The notes beneath the pieces were generated by a model, which saw only the letters and a list, made by a program, of their open reading frames with translations, was not told where the DNA came from and searched no databases. 54,872 nucleotides of DNA, taken from Caulobacter sp. CCH9-E1. GTDB lineage: Bacteria; Pseudomonadota; Alphaproteobacteria; Caulobacterales; Caulobacteraceae. Both the position numbers and the translations under genes were made by a program. Positions 19,060-29,331 of the stretch are shown piece by piece. Where the stretch lies: the NCBI RefSeq assembly GCF_001556515.1, contig NZ_LSJA01000008.1, positions 1-54,872 of the forward strand, written 5' to 3'. The number at the start of each line of letters is the position of its first letter. Position 1 is the stretch's first letter.

Positions 19060-19632
19060 ATGTCGCTAGACGCCCCCCCGACATCATCGCCCCGACGCCG
19101 CTCGCGCACGGGGGGCGAAGCGTCATTGGCGCAGGAGCCTCGGTCGTGGAGCCCCGGCGCGCGAGGCGGCGGCGCGCCGTCCGTTGCTCCCACCAGGACC
19201 TTCCGCCTCCCGGGCGGCAAGCAGATGACCCTTTCGACTGACCGTGTGCGCGCCGCGCCGGCCGTCACGCCTCAAATCTCGATGGTGCTTGGCCAGAACG
19301 CCCTAGGCCTTGGGGTCTGGGGGCTTCTTGCGCCCCATAGCGTCAACCGCTTCCTGGGCATACGCGCGTCGGCCTCCACGACGCGCGTCTTGTTCGGTGC
19401 GCGCGAACTGGCCACGGGCATGGTCCTGGCGTCGGACCCGACCAAGTCCAGCGCCCTGTGGGCGCGGGTGGCGGGCGATGTCTTCGACATCTTGGTGCTG
19501 CGCCGGTTGGCGCGGCGAGACAATCCCAAACGCGGCAACGCGCGCCTGGCGATGGGCGTGGTGCTGGCGATCACCGCCCTCGATGTCGTGGCCGCGGTGC
19601 GAATGACCAACGTCAAGCGCGACTGCGCATAG
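19060..19632 (+). CDS. Small integral membrane protein, uncharacterised
   Basis: The C-terminal 120 residues form a small membrane protein with a glycine-rich first helix (GQNALGLGVWGLL), a middle helix (RELATGMVLA) and a last helix (MGVVLAITALDVVAAV). I place the start at ATG 19060 because GGAGG precedes it by five bases, giving 190 residues with a Pro/Arg/Gly-rich N-terminal tail of about 55. The alternative ATG at 19225 gives a compact 135-residue protein and may be the true start. It ends nine bases before the alcohol dehydrogenase gene, so the two are probably co-transcribed. Function is unknown. Confidence 0.6.
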   Translation: MSLDAPPTSSPRRRSRTGGEASLAQEPRSWSPGARGGGAPSVAPTRTFRLPGGKQMTLSTDRVRAAPAVTPQISMVLGQNALGLGVWGLLAPHSVNRFLGIRASASTTRVLFGARELATGMVLASDPTKSSALWARVAGDVFDILVLRRLARRDNPKRGNARLAMGVVLAITALDVVAAVRMTNVKRDCA

Positions 19633-19641
19633 GAGGCGGCG

Positions 19642-20817
19642 ATGAAGGCGATCTGCTGGCAAGGCAAGAAGGACCTCCGCTGCGAGGAGGCGCCGGATCC
19701 GATCATCGAGGATCCGAAGGACGCGATCATCCGCGTCACCTCGACCTGCATCTGCGGGTCCGATCTGCACCTGATGAACGGCTTCGTGCCGACCATGTGC
19801 GCGGGCGACGTCATGGGACACGAGCCCATGGGCGAGGTCGTCGAAGTCGGCCTGGAAGCGAAGGCCAAGGGGTTGAAGGTCGGCGACCGCGTGGTCGTGC
19901 CGTTCCAGATGATCTGCGGCGAGTGCGAACAGTGCCGCCAGGGCAACTACTCCGTTTGCCAGACGACCAACCGCAACGCGGACCTGGCCAAGGCCTTCTT
20001 CGGCGATACGACGGCGGGGCTGTTCGGCTACTCCCACATTACGGGCGGCTACGCTGGCGGCCAGGCCCAGTACATGCGCGTGCCCTACGCGGCGACCACG
20101 GTCATCAAGGTCCCGGAGTCGGGCGAGGACGAGAAGTACCTGTTTCTCAGCGACATCCTGCCGACCGGCTGGCAGGCCGCGGCCTTCGCCGACATTCGCC
20201 CGACCGACACTGTCGCGGTTTGGGGCTGCGGTCCGGTGGGCCTCTTCACCATCCAGTCAGCCCTGATCATGGGCGCCAAGCGGGTGATCGCGATCGACGA
20301 CGTTCCCGAGCGGCTCGCAATGGCGGAGGGACTGGGCGCGGAAATCCTGGACCGCAGTCAGGTCAACGTCTTGCACGCCCTGAAGGAGATGACGGACGGG
20401 CACGGTCCCGAGCGCTGCATCGACGCCGTCGGCCTGGAAGCCCATGGGCCGACGCCGGTGCTGGGCCTGATCGACAGGGCCCAGGCGGCGATGAAGCTGG
20501 AGACCGAACGGCCCGTGGCCCTGCGCGAGGCGATCATGGCCTGTAAGGCGGCGGGCGTCGTCTCAATTCCCGGCGTCTATGGGGGCATGTCCAACATGAT
20601 CCCGATGGGCGCGGTGATGAACAAGGGGCTGACGATCCGCACTGGCCAGACTCACGTGAAGCGCTGGTCCGATGACTTGCTGCGGCGCATCGGCGAAGGC
20701 GAGATCGACCCGACCTTCGTGGTGACTCACACCGCGCCGCTCTCCAAGGGACCCGAGCTCTACAAGACTTTCCGCGACAAGAAGGACGGTTGCGTCAAGG
20801 TGGTGCTCAAGCCCTGA
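19642..20817 (+). CDS. Zinc-dependent alcohol dehydrogenase, glutathione-independent formaldehyde dehydrogenase-like
   Basis: This 391-residue medium-chain dehydrogenase carries the catalytic zinc region CICGSDLH and GHEPMGEV, the structural zinc loop with four cysteines (CGECEQC and the later C in NYSVC), and the cofactor motif GCGPVG. Length and the long central insertion match the formaldehyde-dismutase-like subgroup annotated as glutathione-independent formaldehyde dehydrogenase. The true substrate is not evident. GGAGGC lies before the ATG. Neighbouring catalase and DUF4142 genes suggest a stress role. Confidence 0.9.
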   Translation: MKAICWQGKKDLRCEEAPDPIIEDPKDAIIRVTSTCICGSDLHLMNGFVPTMCAGDVMGHEPMGEVVEVGLEAKAKGLKVGDRVVVPFQMICGECEQCRQGNYSVCQTTNRNADLAKAFFGDTTAGLFGYSHITGGYAGGQAQYMRVPYAATTVIKVPESGEDEKYLFLSDILPTGWQAAAFADIRPTDTVAVWGCGPVGLFTIQSALIMGAKRVIAIDDVPERLAMAEGLGAEILDRSQVNVLHALKEMTDGHGPERCIDAVGLEAHGPTPVLGLIDRAQAAMKLETERPVALREAIMACKAAGVVSIPGVYGGMSNMIPMGAVMNKGLTIRTGQTHVKRWSDDLLRRIGEGEIDPTFVVTHTAPLSKGPELYKTFRDKKDGCVKVVLKP

Positions 20818-20893
20818 CGCCATGTCTTTTGCTTAGCGGCCGAACACTTTGGTCTCCCTGTCGTTGAGCTTCGACCACTTCTTGGAGACGAAC

Positions 20894-21511
20894 ATGGCTC
20901 GAATGACTTTAGCGGCCGCCGCATCCGTGGCGGCCCTTTCCTTGGCGGCTTGCCAGCAAAAGGACGCCACGCCCAATCCGAACGACCCGGGCACGAGCAA
21001 CCCGGCTGTCAACGCCGCCCAAGACGCTACCTCGGCCGCCGTCGGGACGACCTCCGCCGCCATGGCGGGACCGATGTCCACGGACGCCTTCGTCACCAAC
21101 GCCGCGATCAGCGACATGTACGAGATCGAGGCCGGCAAGATCGCCCAGCAGAAGGGCAAGGCACAGGGCGTGAAGGACTTCGGCAAGATGATGGTCGCCG
21201 ACCACACGGCCCTGTCCAGCGCCATGAAGCCGCTGATCGCCGCCGCCGGCAAGACCGCGCCGCCTGGATTGGACGAGCGTCGCAAGGGCATGATCGATAA
21301 TCTGAACGCGGCCGCGCCGGCCGACTTCGACAAGGTCTATCTCGACCAGCAGGACGCCGCTCACAAAGAGGCGCTGACGCTGATGCAGGGCTACGCCCAA
21401 CGCGGCGATGACGCCGGCCTGCGCGATGCGGCCTCGAAGGCCGTTCCGAAGATCCAGGCCCACCTCGATCACGTGCAACAGCTAAAGGCTGGCGGCGACG
21501 TCGCGCACTAG
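20894..21511 (+). CDS. DUF4142 lipoprotein
   Basis: This 205-residue protein begins with a lipoprotein signal (LSLAAC lipobox, cysteine at residue 20), so it is likely anchored in the outer membrane. A low-complexity Ala/Thr linker follows, then a DUF4142 four-helix ferritin-like bundle with conserved pieces GKMMVADHT and DKVYLDQQDAAH. I chose ATG 20894 because the signal peptide starts there and GGAGACG precedes it. DUF4142 proteins are often stress-induced; the biochemical role is unknown. Confidence 0.9.
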   Translation: MARMTLAAAASVAALSLAACQQKDATPNPNDPGTSNPAVNAAQDATSAAVGTTSAAMAGPMSTDAFVTNAAISDMYEIEAGKIAQQKGKAQGVKDFGKMMVADHTALSSAMKPLIAAAGKTAPPGLDERRKGMIDNLNAAAPADFDKVYLDQQDAAHKEALTLMQGYAQRGDDAGLRDAASKAVPKIQAHLDHVQQLKAGGDVAH

Positions 21512-21531
21512 CCTTCGCGAAACGCCAAGAA

Positions 21532-21565
21532 AAGAAAGCGTGGCGGTCGACCGCCACGCTTTCTT
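21532..21565. terminator. Bidirectional terminator, 34-base perfect palindrome
   Basis: The stretch is a perfect inverted repeat centred on GTCGAC, with arms beginning AAGAAAGCGTGGCG. The A-rich start and T-rich end serve as U-tracts for both directions. It separates the convergent DUF4142 and catalase genes. Confidence 0.9.
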
Positions 21566-21615
21566 CGTTTCGGGATTAGAAGGGGCCGCCGGCTTCCCAG
21601 CGGCTCCAAGGGAAA

Positions 21616-23772
<2,157 letters not shown>

Positions 23773-23786
23773 GTGAAGTCCTTGAG

Positions 23787-23817
23787 AGGGAGGGTTGCTC
23801 TGGGCTCAACCCTCCCT
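23787..23817 (-). other. Stable hairpin in the leader of katE
   Basis: An 11-pair stem (AGGGAGGGTTG with CAACCCTCCCT) and a nine-base loop lie between the stop of the Crp/Fnr gene and the katE Shine-Dalgarno. No T-run follows on the minus strand, so it is a poor intrinsic terminator. It may be a transcript-stabilising or regulatory leader structure. Confidence 0.45.
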
Positions 23818-23872
23818 TTCAAGGTCCGTTGCGAACGGCGTCTTTTGATAGCGACTAAAGCTTGGAAGGCGG

Positions 23873-24580
23873 TCAGGGGCGCTGGTCGGCCGCCGCTTCA
23901 AGCGCTGAGCGATTCAGCAGGGTGACCTGGGCGCCGCGCACCTCGATGAGGCCGTCCCGACGCAACTGTTGCAGCGTGCGGTTCACATGCACCAGGCTGA
24001 GACCCAAGGCGTCGGCCAGCACCTCCTGCTTCACCGGTATGTAAAAGCCGTCAGGGCGGGCTTCGCCGATTTCCATGAGGCGGCCATGGAGCTCCAGAAG
24101 CAGATGCGCCATGCGTTCGTAGGCGGTTTGCCGGCCCAGGCGCACGACCTGATCCAGAAGACGACCCTGCTGCGCCGCGGCCGCGCCCGCGAACACCCTA
24201 CCCAGGCGTTCGGAGAGCGGCGGCAAGGCGGGTTTGGCTTGTCGCACCTTCAATGGGGTTAGCGCCAAGACCTCGACCGAGGGGTGGGCGCGGGTCAGCA
24301 GGTCGAAGCCTACCCCGTCACCCGGCAGGATGAAGGATAGAAGCTGCCGACGGCCGTCGCTCAACCGGCGGGCAAGGCACGCCCAGCCCGATGTCAGGAA
24401 GAAGGCTGGGGCGTCCGGCTCGATCGATTGGTTGGCCGAGTAGGTTTCTGTTCCCGCCAGGAAAGCTTCCAGCTCGAGCCAGTCTTCCTCGCGGAATAAG
24501 CCGTATCGCCTGAGCCGTCGGATGTAGCTTCGGTCGCCGAGCATCTCCCTTGGCGGCCGTGGGGGGGCGATCGCTAGCAT
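23873..24580 (-). CDS. Crp/Fnr-family regulator, FixK-like
   Basis: This protein of about 235 residues has an N-terminal cyclic-nucleotide-binding-like beta-roll (about 30-120), a dimerisation helix, and a C-terminal HTH with VLADALGLSLVHVNRTL as in alphaproteobacterial FixK-type regulators. There is no N-terminal cysteine cluster, so it is not a direct Fe-S oxygen sensor. I chose ATG 24580 with GAGG five bases before. A TTG at 24682 would add 34 residues but would run through a palindromic element. It is upstream of katE on the same strand and may control it. Confidence 0.88.
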   Translation of the reverse strand: MLAIAPPRPPREMLGDRSYIRRLRRYGLFREEDWLELEAFLAGTETYSANQSIEPDAPAFFLTSGWACLARRLSDGRRQLLSFILPGDGVGFDLLTRAHPSVEVLALTPLKVRQAKPALPPLSERLGRVFAGAAAAQQGRLLDQVVRLGRQTAYERMAHLLLELHGRLMEIGEARPDGFYIPVKQEVLADALGLSLVHVNRTLQQLRRDGLIEVRGAQVTLLNRSALEAAADQRP

Positions 24581-24664
24581 CGCGACCTCATCCAATCCCA
24601 GCGCAAGATGTTTGTTTGATTTTTGCTCATAGCTCGCTCCATTTTTGCGAGCCCCGTCCCGGCA

Positions 24665-24682
24665 TTGATAATGCTTTATCAA
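24665..24682. promoter_or_regulatory. Palindrome TTGATAA-N4-TTATCAA upstream of the Crp/Fnr gene
   Basis: Perfect seven-base arms with a four-base spacer (TGCT) lie in an unusually AT-rich region, 85 bases before the chosen start. The inner spacing between TTGAT and ATCAA is eight bases, not the four of a standard Fnr/FixK box, so it is either a variant site or another regulator's operator. Autoregulation is plausible. Confidence 0.5.
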
Positions 24683-24883
24683 AATATTGGTGTCGACGCA
24701 TAAAATTAAAACATGTAACTACGCTGTAATTGTCGGTATATCTTATTGTTAGATCTGGATTTTATTCAGTCTGGCTTCCTCTTGGCGGCCGGCGGCCAAG
24801 GAGATCGGCCCTGGTGAACCGTTCAAGGCTCCGCTTCGTTCTAGGAGCCGCTCGGGCCTGTCGCCCGGAAAGGGAACGGACGC

Positions 24884-26665
24884 GTGACGCTTCAGCAGGG
24901 TCTTTCGTTTGGTTTGATCGGCGCCACGGTGCTCTGTTTCCTTTGGGGGCGCTGGCGCTATGACTTGGTCGCGCTTGGGGCCTTGGCGGTCGGGATCGCT
25001 ATTGGATTGATCCCGGTGAAGTCCGCGTTCGATGGCTTTTCGAACGATATCGTGGTGATCATCGCGAGCGCGCTGGTGCTCAGCGCGGCGGTGTCTCGCT
25101 CGGGGCTGGTCGACCGTCTGATGGCGCCGCTGCTTCCCCGACTTGGAAGCGAGCGCAGTCAGGTTCCCGTCCTGGTGACGGTGACGACCCTCCTGTCGAT
25201 GATGACCAAGAACGTCGGCGCCTTGGCGCTGATGATGCCGTCGGCGCTGCAGATCGCCAAGCGGGCGGGGGTCTCGCCGGGGCGTCTCTTGATGCCGATG
25301 TCGTTCGGTTCGCTGGTCGGGGGGCTGGCCGTGCTGGTCGGCACGTCGCCCAACATCATCGTGTCGGAAGTGCGCGGAAAGGCGCTGGGCGAGCCGTTCC
25401 GGATGTTCGACTTCATGCCCGTGGGCGGAAGTCTCGCCCTGATCACGATCGTCTATCTGTCCTTCGCCTATCGCCTGCTGCCCAAGCATAGGACGGCGGC
25501 GATCGACGTGGACGCCGCCTTGGCCGCGAACGCCTATGTCACCGAGGTCGAGGCGCCGGAAGGCTGGCGCTTCGCGGAAGGCCGCGTGGCCGATCTCCGC
25601 ACGGCCGCCGATGGGGCGGTCAGTGTCGTGGCGATCCTGCGCGGTAGAAAGCGCATGGCGTCGCCCCACGCCAATCGCCGCATCCTGCCTGGCGATCAGC
25701 TGTTGTTGGAAGGCGAGCAGCAGGCCCTCAACGAGCTCATCGTCAAGACGGGCCTGAAGCTGACCGACGCGGACCGGCCCGTGGTGATGAACGAGCCCAC
25801 CGAAGAGGTGAGGGTGGTGGAGGCCGTCATCGGCGCGGAATCCGACCTGATCGGCCAGACGGCGCGCGGCCTGAAGCTGAACGAGGCGCACGGGGTCAAT
25901 CTACTCGGCGTCAGCCGAAGCGGGTATCGCATGGCCGGTCGTCTGGCGACGGTCCGCCTGCGCGCCGGCGACATCTTGGTGCTGCAGGGCGCCGAGCAGC
26001 AGCTTCCCCTGGCCTTGTCCGCCCTGGGGTGCCTGCCCTTGGCGGAGCGGGAGGTGCGGCTGGGCGGCGCCCGTCACGTGCTGCTGCCGACGGCGATCCT
26101 GGTCGGGGCGATGCTGCTGGTCGCGTTCGGCGTGCTGCCGGCGGCGGCGGGATTCTTCGGAGCGGCGGTGCTGGTGGTCGCGACGGGCGCTCTGCGCATG
26201 CGCGAGGCCTATGCGTCTCTCGAAGGGCCGGTGCTGGTGCTTGTCGCGGCGATGATCCCCGTCAGCGACACCGTGCAGTCGACCGGCGGAGCGGACCTGA
26301 TCGCGAGCTGGCTCTCGGGCGCGTTCCACGGCCTTCCGCCCCTCGTCACCTTGACGGCGATGATGGCGGTCGCGATGGCCGCGACTCCGTTCCTGAACAA
26401 CGCCGCCACGGTCTTGATCGTGGCTCCGATCGGCATGGGGCTGGCTGAGCGACTGGGCCTGAACCCAGACCCGTTCCTGATGGCGGTCGCCGTCGGCGCG
26501 GGCTGCGACTTCCTCACGCCGATCGGTCACCAGTGCAACACGCTGGTCCTGGCGCCCGGGGGCTATAGGTTCGGCGACTATGCGCGTCTCGGCGCGCCGC
26601 TGACCCTGCTGATCCTGCTGCTGGCGCCAGCGCTGATCGCGTTCTTCTGGCCGTTCGCGCGATAG
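24884..26665 (+). CDS. SLC13-family permease with TrkA-C domains
   Basis: This 593-residue inner-membrane transporter of the SLC13/ArsB-NhaD superfamily has N-terminal helices, a conserved TKNVGALALMMP motif, and the GTSPNIIVSEVRG hairpin signature. Two cytosolic TrkA-C (RCK_C) domains follow (about residues 205-285 and 295-375). A second membrane half holds ATPFLNNAATVLIVAP and the closing GHQCNTLVLAPGGY. The family moves dicarboxylates, sulfate or other anions with sodium or protons; the substrate here is not evident. The start is GTG after AAGGGAACGG. Confidence 0.9.
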   Translation: MTLQQGLSFGLIGATVLCFLWGRWRYDLVALGALAVGIAIGLIPVKSAFDGFSNDIVVIIASALVLSAAVSRSGLVDRLMAPLLPRLGSERSQVPVLVTVTTLLSMMTKNVGALALMMPSALQIAKRAGVSPGRLLMPMSFGSLVGGLAVLVGTSPNIIVSEVRGKALGEPFRMFDFMPVGGSLALITIVYLSFAYRLLPKHRTAAIDVDAALAANAYVTEVEAPEGWRFAEGRVADLRTAADGAVSVVAILRGRKRMASPHANRRILPGDQLLLEGEQQALNELIVKTGLKLTDADRPVVMNEPTEEVRVVEAVIGAESDLIGQTARGLKLNEAHGVNLLGVSRSGYRMAGRLATVRLRAGDILVLQGAEQQLPLALSALGCLPLAEREVRLGGARHVLLPTAILVGAMLLVAFGVLPAAAGFFGAAVLVVATGALRMREAYASLEGPVLVLVAAMIPVSDTVQSTGGADLIASWLSGAFHGLPPLVTLTAMMAVAMAATPFLNNAATVLIVAPIGMGLAERLGLNPDPFLMAVAVGAGCDFLTPIGHQCNTLVLAPGGYRFGDYARLGAPLTLLILLLAPALIAFFWPFAR

Positions 26666-26702
26666 GGTGGAACGCCCTTTTTCCGGCCGACGTTGGGCGT
26701 GC

Positions 26703-26939
26703 ATGGCCGCCAGGATCGATACGGTCGCCGAGGTGTTGTCCATGCACCTGGGGCCGCGGGAGATCCTGCTCGGCGTCACCCTCGATTTTCAGGACAGCCT
26801 GACAGCCCGCGAGATCGAGGACGCCGCCGACGACTTCGCCAGTGAAATCCGCGCGGTCGATCCTCGCATCACCCGCGTCTTTGTGCGGTCAGGGCGGGGG
26901 CGCAACGCCTACGCCCAGCCGCTGCCGTCGGCGTTCTAG
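26703..26939 (+). CDS. Orphan C-terminal dimerisation domain of a CDF cation transporter
   Basis: The 78-codon frame matches only the cytosolic C-terminal domain of cation diffusion facilitators: EVLSMHLGPREILL, a middle acidic helix and RITRVFVRS. All six membrane helices are absent, and the preceding bases belong to the SLC13 gene. It is either a stand-alone metal-sensing domain or the remnant of a deleted transporter. ATG 26703 is used; GTG 26667 is also in frame. Its stop overlaps that of the convergent polysaccharide gene by four bases. Confidence 0.6.
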   Translation: MAARIDTVAEVLSMHLGPREILLGVTLDFQDSLTAREIEDAADDFASEIRAVDPRITRVFVRSGRGRNAYAQPLPSAF

Positions 26940-29053
26940 AGCCAGGAATAGATCGCGCGAGGAATGTAGAAGCCGCGCTTGTTCAAGATCGCGCCCGCGA
27001 CATCGCCCGCGGCGCCTTCGATGCGCTCGATCATGTTTCGGGCCACCGCGGCTCGCGTCGCTTCGGCTTCGATGACGACGATGTTCATGTCGACCAGCGG
27101 CGCGAAGATCAGGCACGCTGACGAGCGCTCCAAGGCCGGACAGTCGACCAGCACCACGTCATAGTTTCGGCGCGCCTCGCGGAAGAAGGTCTCCCACTCG
27201 GTCTCGCTCAAGACGTGAGAGCCCGCGCCCATCGGCAGGGTGATATGCAGCGATGTGCCCTTGACGCCGATCCGATCCGGAGAGACGCGCGTCAGCTTGG
27301 CGCCGCTCTCCGCGAAGGCCTGGATGACGGACCCCTCGACGGCCGGTTCGATATCGACGATCAGCACGCGCTTGGCGTTGGCCGTGGCGGCCATCATGGC
27401 CAGGTCCATCAGCAGGCTGGAAACGCCTTCGCCGCCGTTGGCGGCGACAAGTTGCATGACACGGCCGGGTCCTGGCGCGACGCTGGTGAGGAGCCGCAAG
27501 ACCAGCTTGGCGTCGTCATAGCCCAGGAACGAGGCGCGGCCGACCGAGCCAGGCTGGCCACGACGTCGCGCGGCAATCTTGTCGTCGGCCGAAACGGTCA
27601 GCACGACCGGCAAGTCCAGCTTCTGTTCCACGTCTCGCGGCGTGATCATCACGTCCGAGAAGGCGGACGACACCACGATCACCGCCACCGCCGTGGCTAA
27701 CCCCAACCCCAGGCCGGCCAGCAGCAGAACCATGCGGCCGCTCGACCCCTTCACGGGCGGGTCCGCGGCCTGGACGATGCGGACATTGGCCTTGGCCTTG
27801 GAGAGCGTGCTGGCCAGTCCGGTCTCCTGAGCGCGCTTCGCCACTTCGGCGAAACTGCCTTCCAGCGTGCCGCGTTGGCGTATCAGCTCGCGATATTCCG
27901 GGCCAATCAGAACCAGCTCCGCGAGGCGCGCATTGACGGTCTTGAGGTCACGCGCCGCTTGAACACGCGCCAGGCGCAGGCCCGTGAGATCGCCGACGCT
28001 GTCGGCGAGTTCGGTGTCGAGCTGTTGACGCACCGGATTGGCGCCGCGGCGAACCGCCATGACCTGCTGTTGCGGCGCCGCTTGGATCTGCGCCTGAACC
28101 TCGGCGATCTTGCGATCAAGATCGACGATCAGCGGGTACCCTTCGACATAGCGCGCGGCGGCTTGCCGTCGCTGGTTCTGAAGGTCCAACAGCGTGCGAG
28201 TCAGGTCGTCCAGCTGTTGCGAACGCCCCTTGTCGTTGGAGATCTCCACTTCCGCCGGCGCGGACTTGAGCCAGCCGGACAGCACCGACACCCGGCCGCT
28301 TCGCGCGGCGAGCTGCTGATCCAGCACCTGGATCTGGCTGACAAGCGAGGCCTGCTGATTCTGAACGGTCGTCAGCTCGGTCGGATAGTCGCCGAAGCCG
28401 TGATCGACCGAGAAGCTAAGCAACTTGGCCTCGACCTCGGTCAGGCGCTTGTTCAGCTGGTCGCGTTGGGCGTTCACCAGGGACGGATCGGCCTGCTCGA
28501 AGATCAGCCGACGACGCTCGATATAGAGCTTCACCAAGGTGTTCAGGAGGTCGGCGGCGACCTTGGGGTCGTCGCTCTGCAGGTTGAGCTCGATGACGTT
28601 CGACTGAGGGATGTTGACGATGTCGAGGTCCTTGGAGAACTGCTCGGCCGCCTTCTCCAGCCCCTTGGGTTGGTTCGCTAGCTTGGGATAGGCGCGGGCC
28701 AGGCCGACCTTTCGGATCGCCTGAATGCGCAGTTCCTTGGCCGACAGAATCTGGATTTCGGCCTGGACGATCTGGGCGCGGTCGAAGCTGAGGCCTTGAG
28801 CCCCGCCATCCACATCGCTGCGGAACACATAGTCGTCGCCAAGCAGGATCAGCAGGCGCGACTGGGCGGTGTAGATGGGATGCGCCAGGAAGATGGCGAT
28901 CACCGCCAGCGCGACAGGGATCAGAAAGCCGAGCAGGGCTTCGGCGCGGTAATAGAACACCGGCGTCAGCAACTCGCGCACCGTCAGAGGCGAGCGCGTG
29001 CGTCCTTGCCCTCCTTTGACGTAAGCGCCTTGCTCTATCACCGCGGTGTTCAT
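26936..29053 (-). CDS. Wzc/GumC-like polysaccharide chain-length and export protein, degenerate kinase domain
   Basis: This 705-residue inner-membrane protein has a Wzz domain with a first helix near residue 40, a long periplasmic coiled coil (about 190-400), a GNVR-type segment, a second helix near 440-465, and a C-terminal P-loop domain. The P-loop reads GGEGVSS, with V544 where Walker A needs lysine. The Walker A' (LIVDIEP) and Walker B (VVLVDCP) equivalents are recognisable, and no tyrosine cluster ends the protein. Chain-length control and export are likely; autokinase activity is doubtful. It diverges from the Wza-like gene. Confidence 0.88.
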   Translation of the reverse strand: MNTAVIEQGAYVKGGQGRTRSPLTVRELLTPVFYYRAEALLGFLIPVALAVIAIFLAHPIYTAQSRLLILLGDDYVFRSDVDGGAQGLSFDRAQIVQAEIQILSAKELRIQAIRKVGLARAYPKLANQPKGLEKAAEQFSKDLDIVNIPQSNVIELNLQSDDPKVAADLLNTLVKLYIERRRLIFEQADPSLVNAQRDQLNKRLTEVEAKLLSFSVDHGFGDYPTELTTVQNQQASLVSQIQVLDQQLAARSGRVSVLSGWLKSAPAEVEISNDKGRSQQLDDLTRTLLDLQNQRRQAAARYVEGYPLIVDLDRKIAEVQAQIQAAPQQQVMAVRRGANPVRQQLDTELADSVGDLTGLRLARVQAARDLKTVNARLAELVLIGPEYRELIRQRGTLEGSFAEVAKRAQETGLASTLSKAKANVRIVQAADPPVKGSSGRMVLLLAGLGLGLATAVAVIVVSSAFSDVMITPRDVEQKLDLPVVLTVSADDKIAARRRGQPGSVGRASFLGYDDAKLVLRLLTSVAPGPGRVMQLVAANGGEGVSSLLMDLAMMAATANAKRVLIVDIEPAVEGSVIQAFAESGAKLTRVSPDRIGVKGTSLHITLPMGAGSHVLSETEWETFFREARRNYDVVLVDCPALERSSACLIFAPLVDMNIVVIEAEATRAAVARNMIERIEGAAGDVAGAILNKRGFYIPRAIYSWL

Positions 29054-29331
29054 CTGTGCGGAGGACTTCGACTCTGCGACCGCGTAAGCGCGACGTAACT
29101 CTGGTCGATAGCGGTGCAGGACTTAACAAACATTGACGTCTTCGCGCGCCGTTAAGTCCACATCGCTTGAAATGACCCATTTTGAGTAAAATCGTTGTTA
29201 TGCAAAGGCTTCCAATACATGAGGCGCAACCATTTGCCGCATGTGCAGATAGGAGCGGCAACCAAATCCTAACGCCCTTGCGCCACTTACGTTTACCAAC
29301 GCCGCGCTGTCTCGTGGCGAGGGAGATTGGT
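29054..29331. promoter_or_regulatory. Divergent promoter region of the polysaccharide export genes
   Basis: This 278-base gap between the divergent Wzc-like and Wza-like genes is AT-rich near 29120-29240, which suits promoters in both directions. No regulator site could be assigned with confidence. Confidence 0.5.

Noticed and set aside
24781..24800. Short hairpin CTTGGC with GCCAAG before the SLC13 gene
   Set aside because: The stem has six pairs and no matching expression platform or T-run, so neither a riboswitch nor a terminator can be supported.
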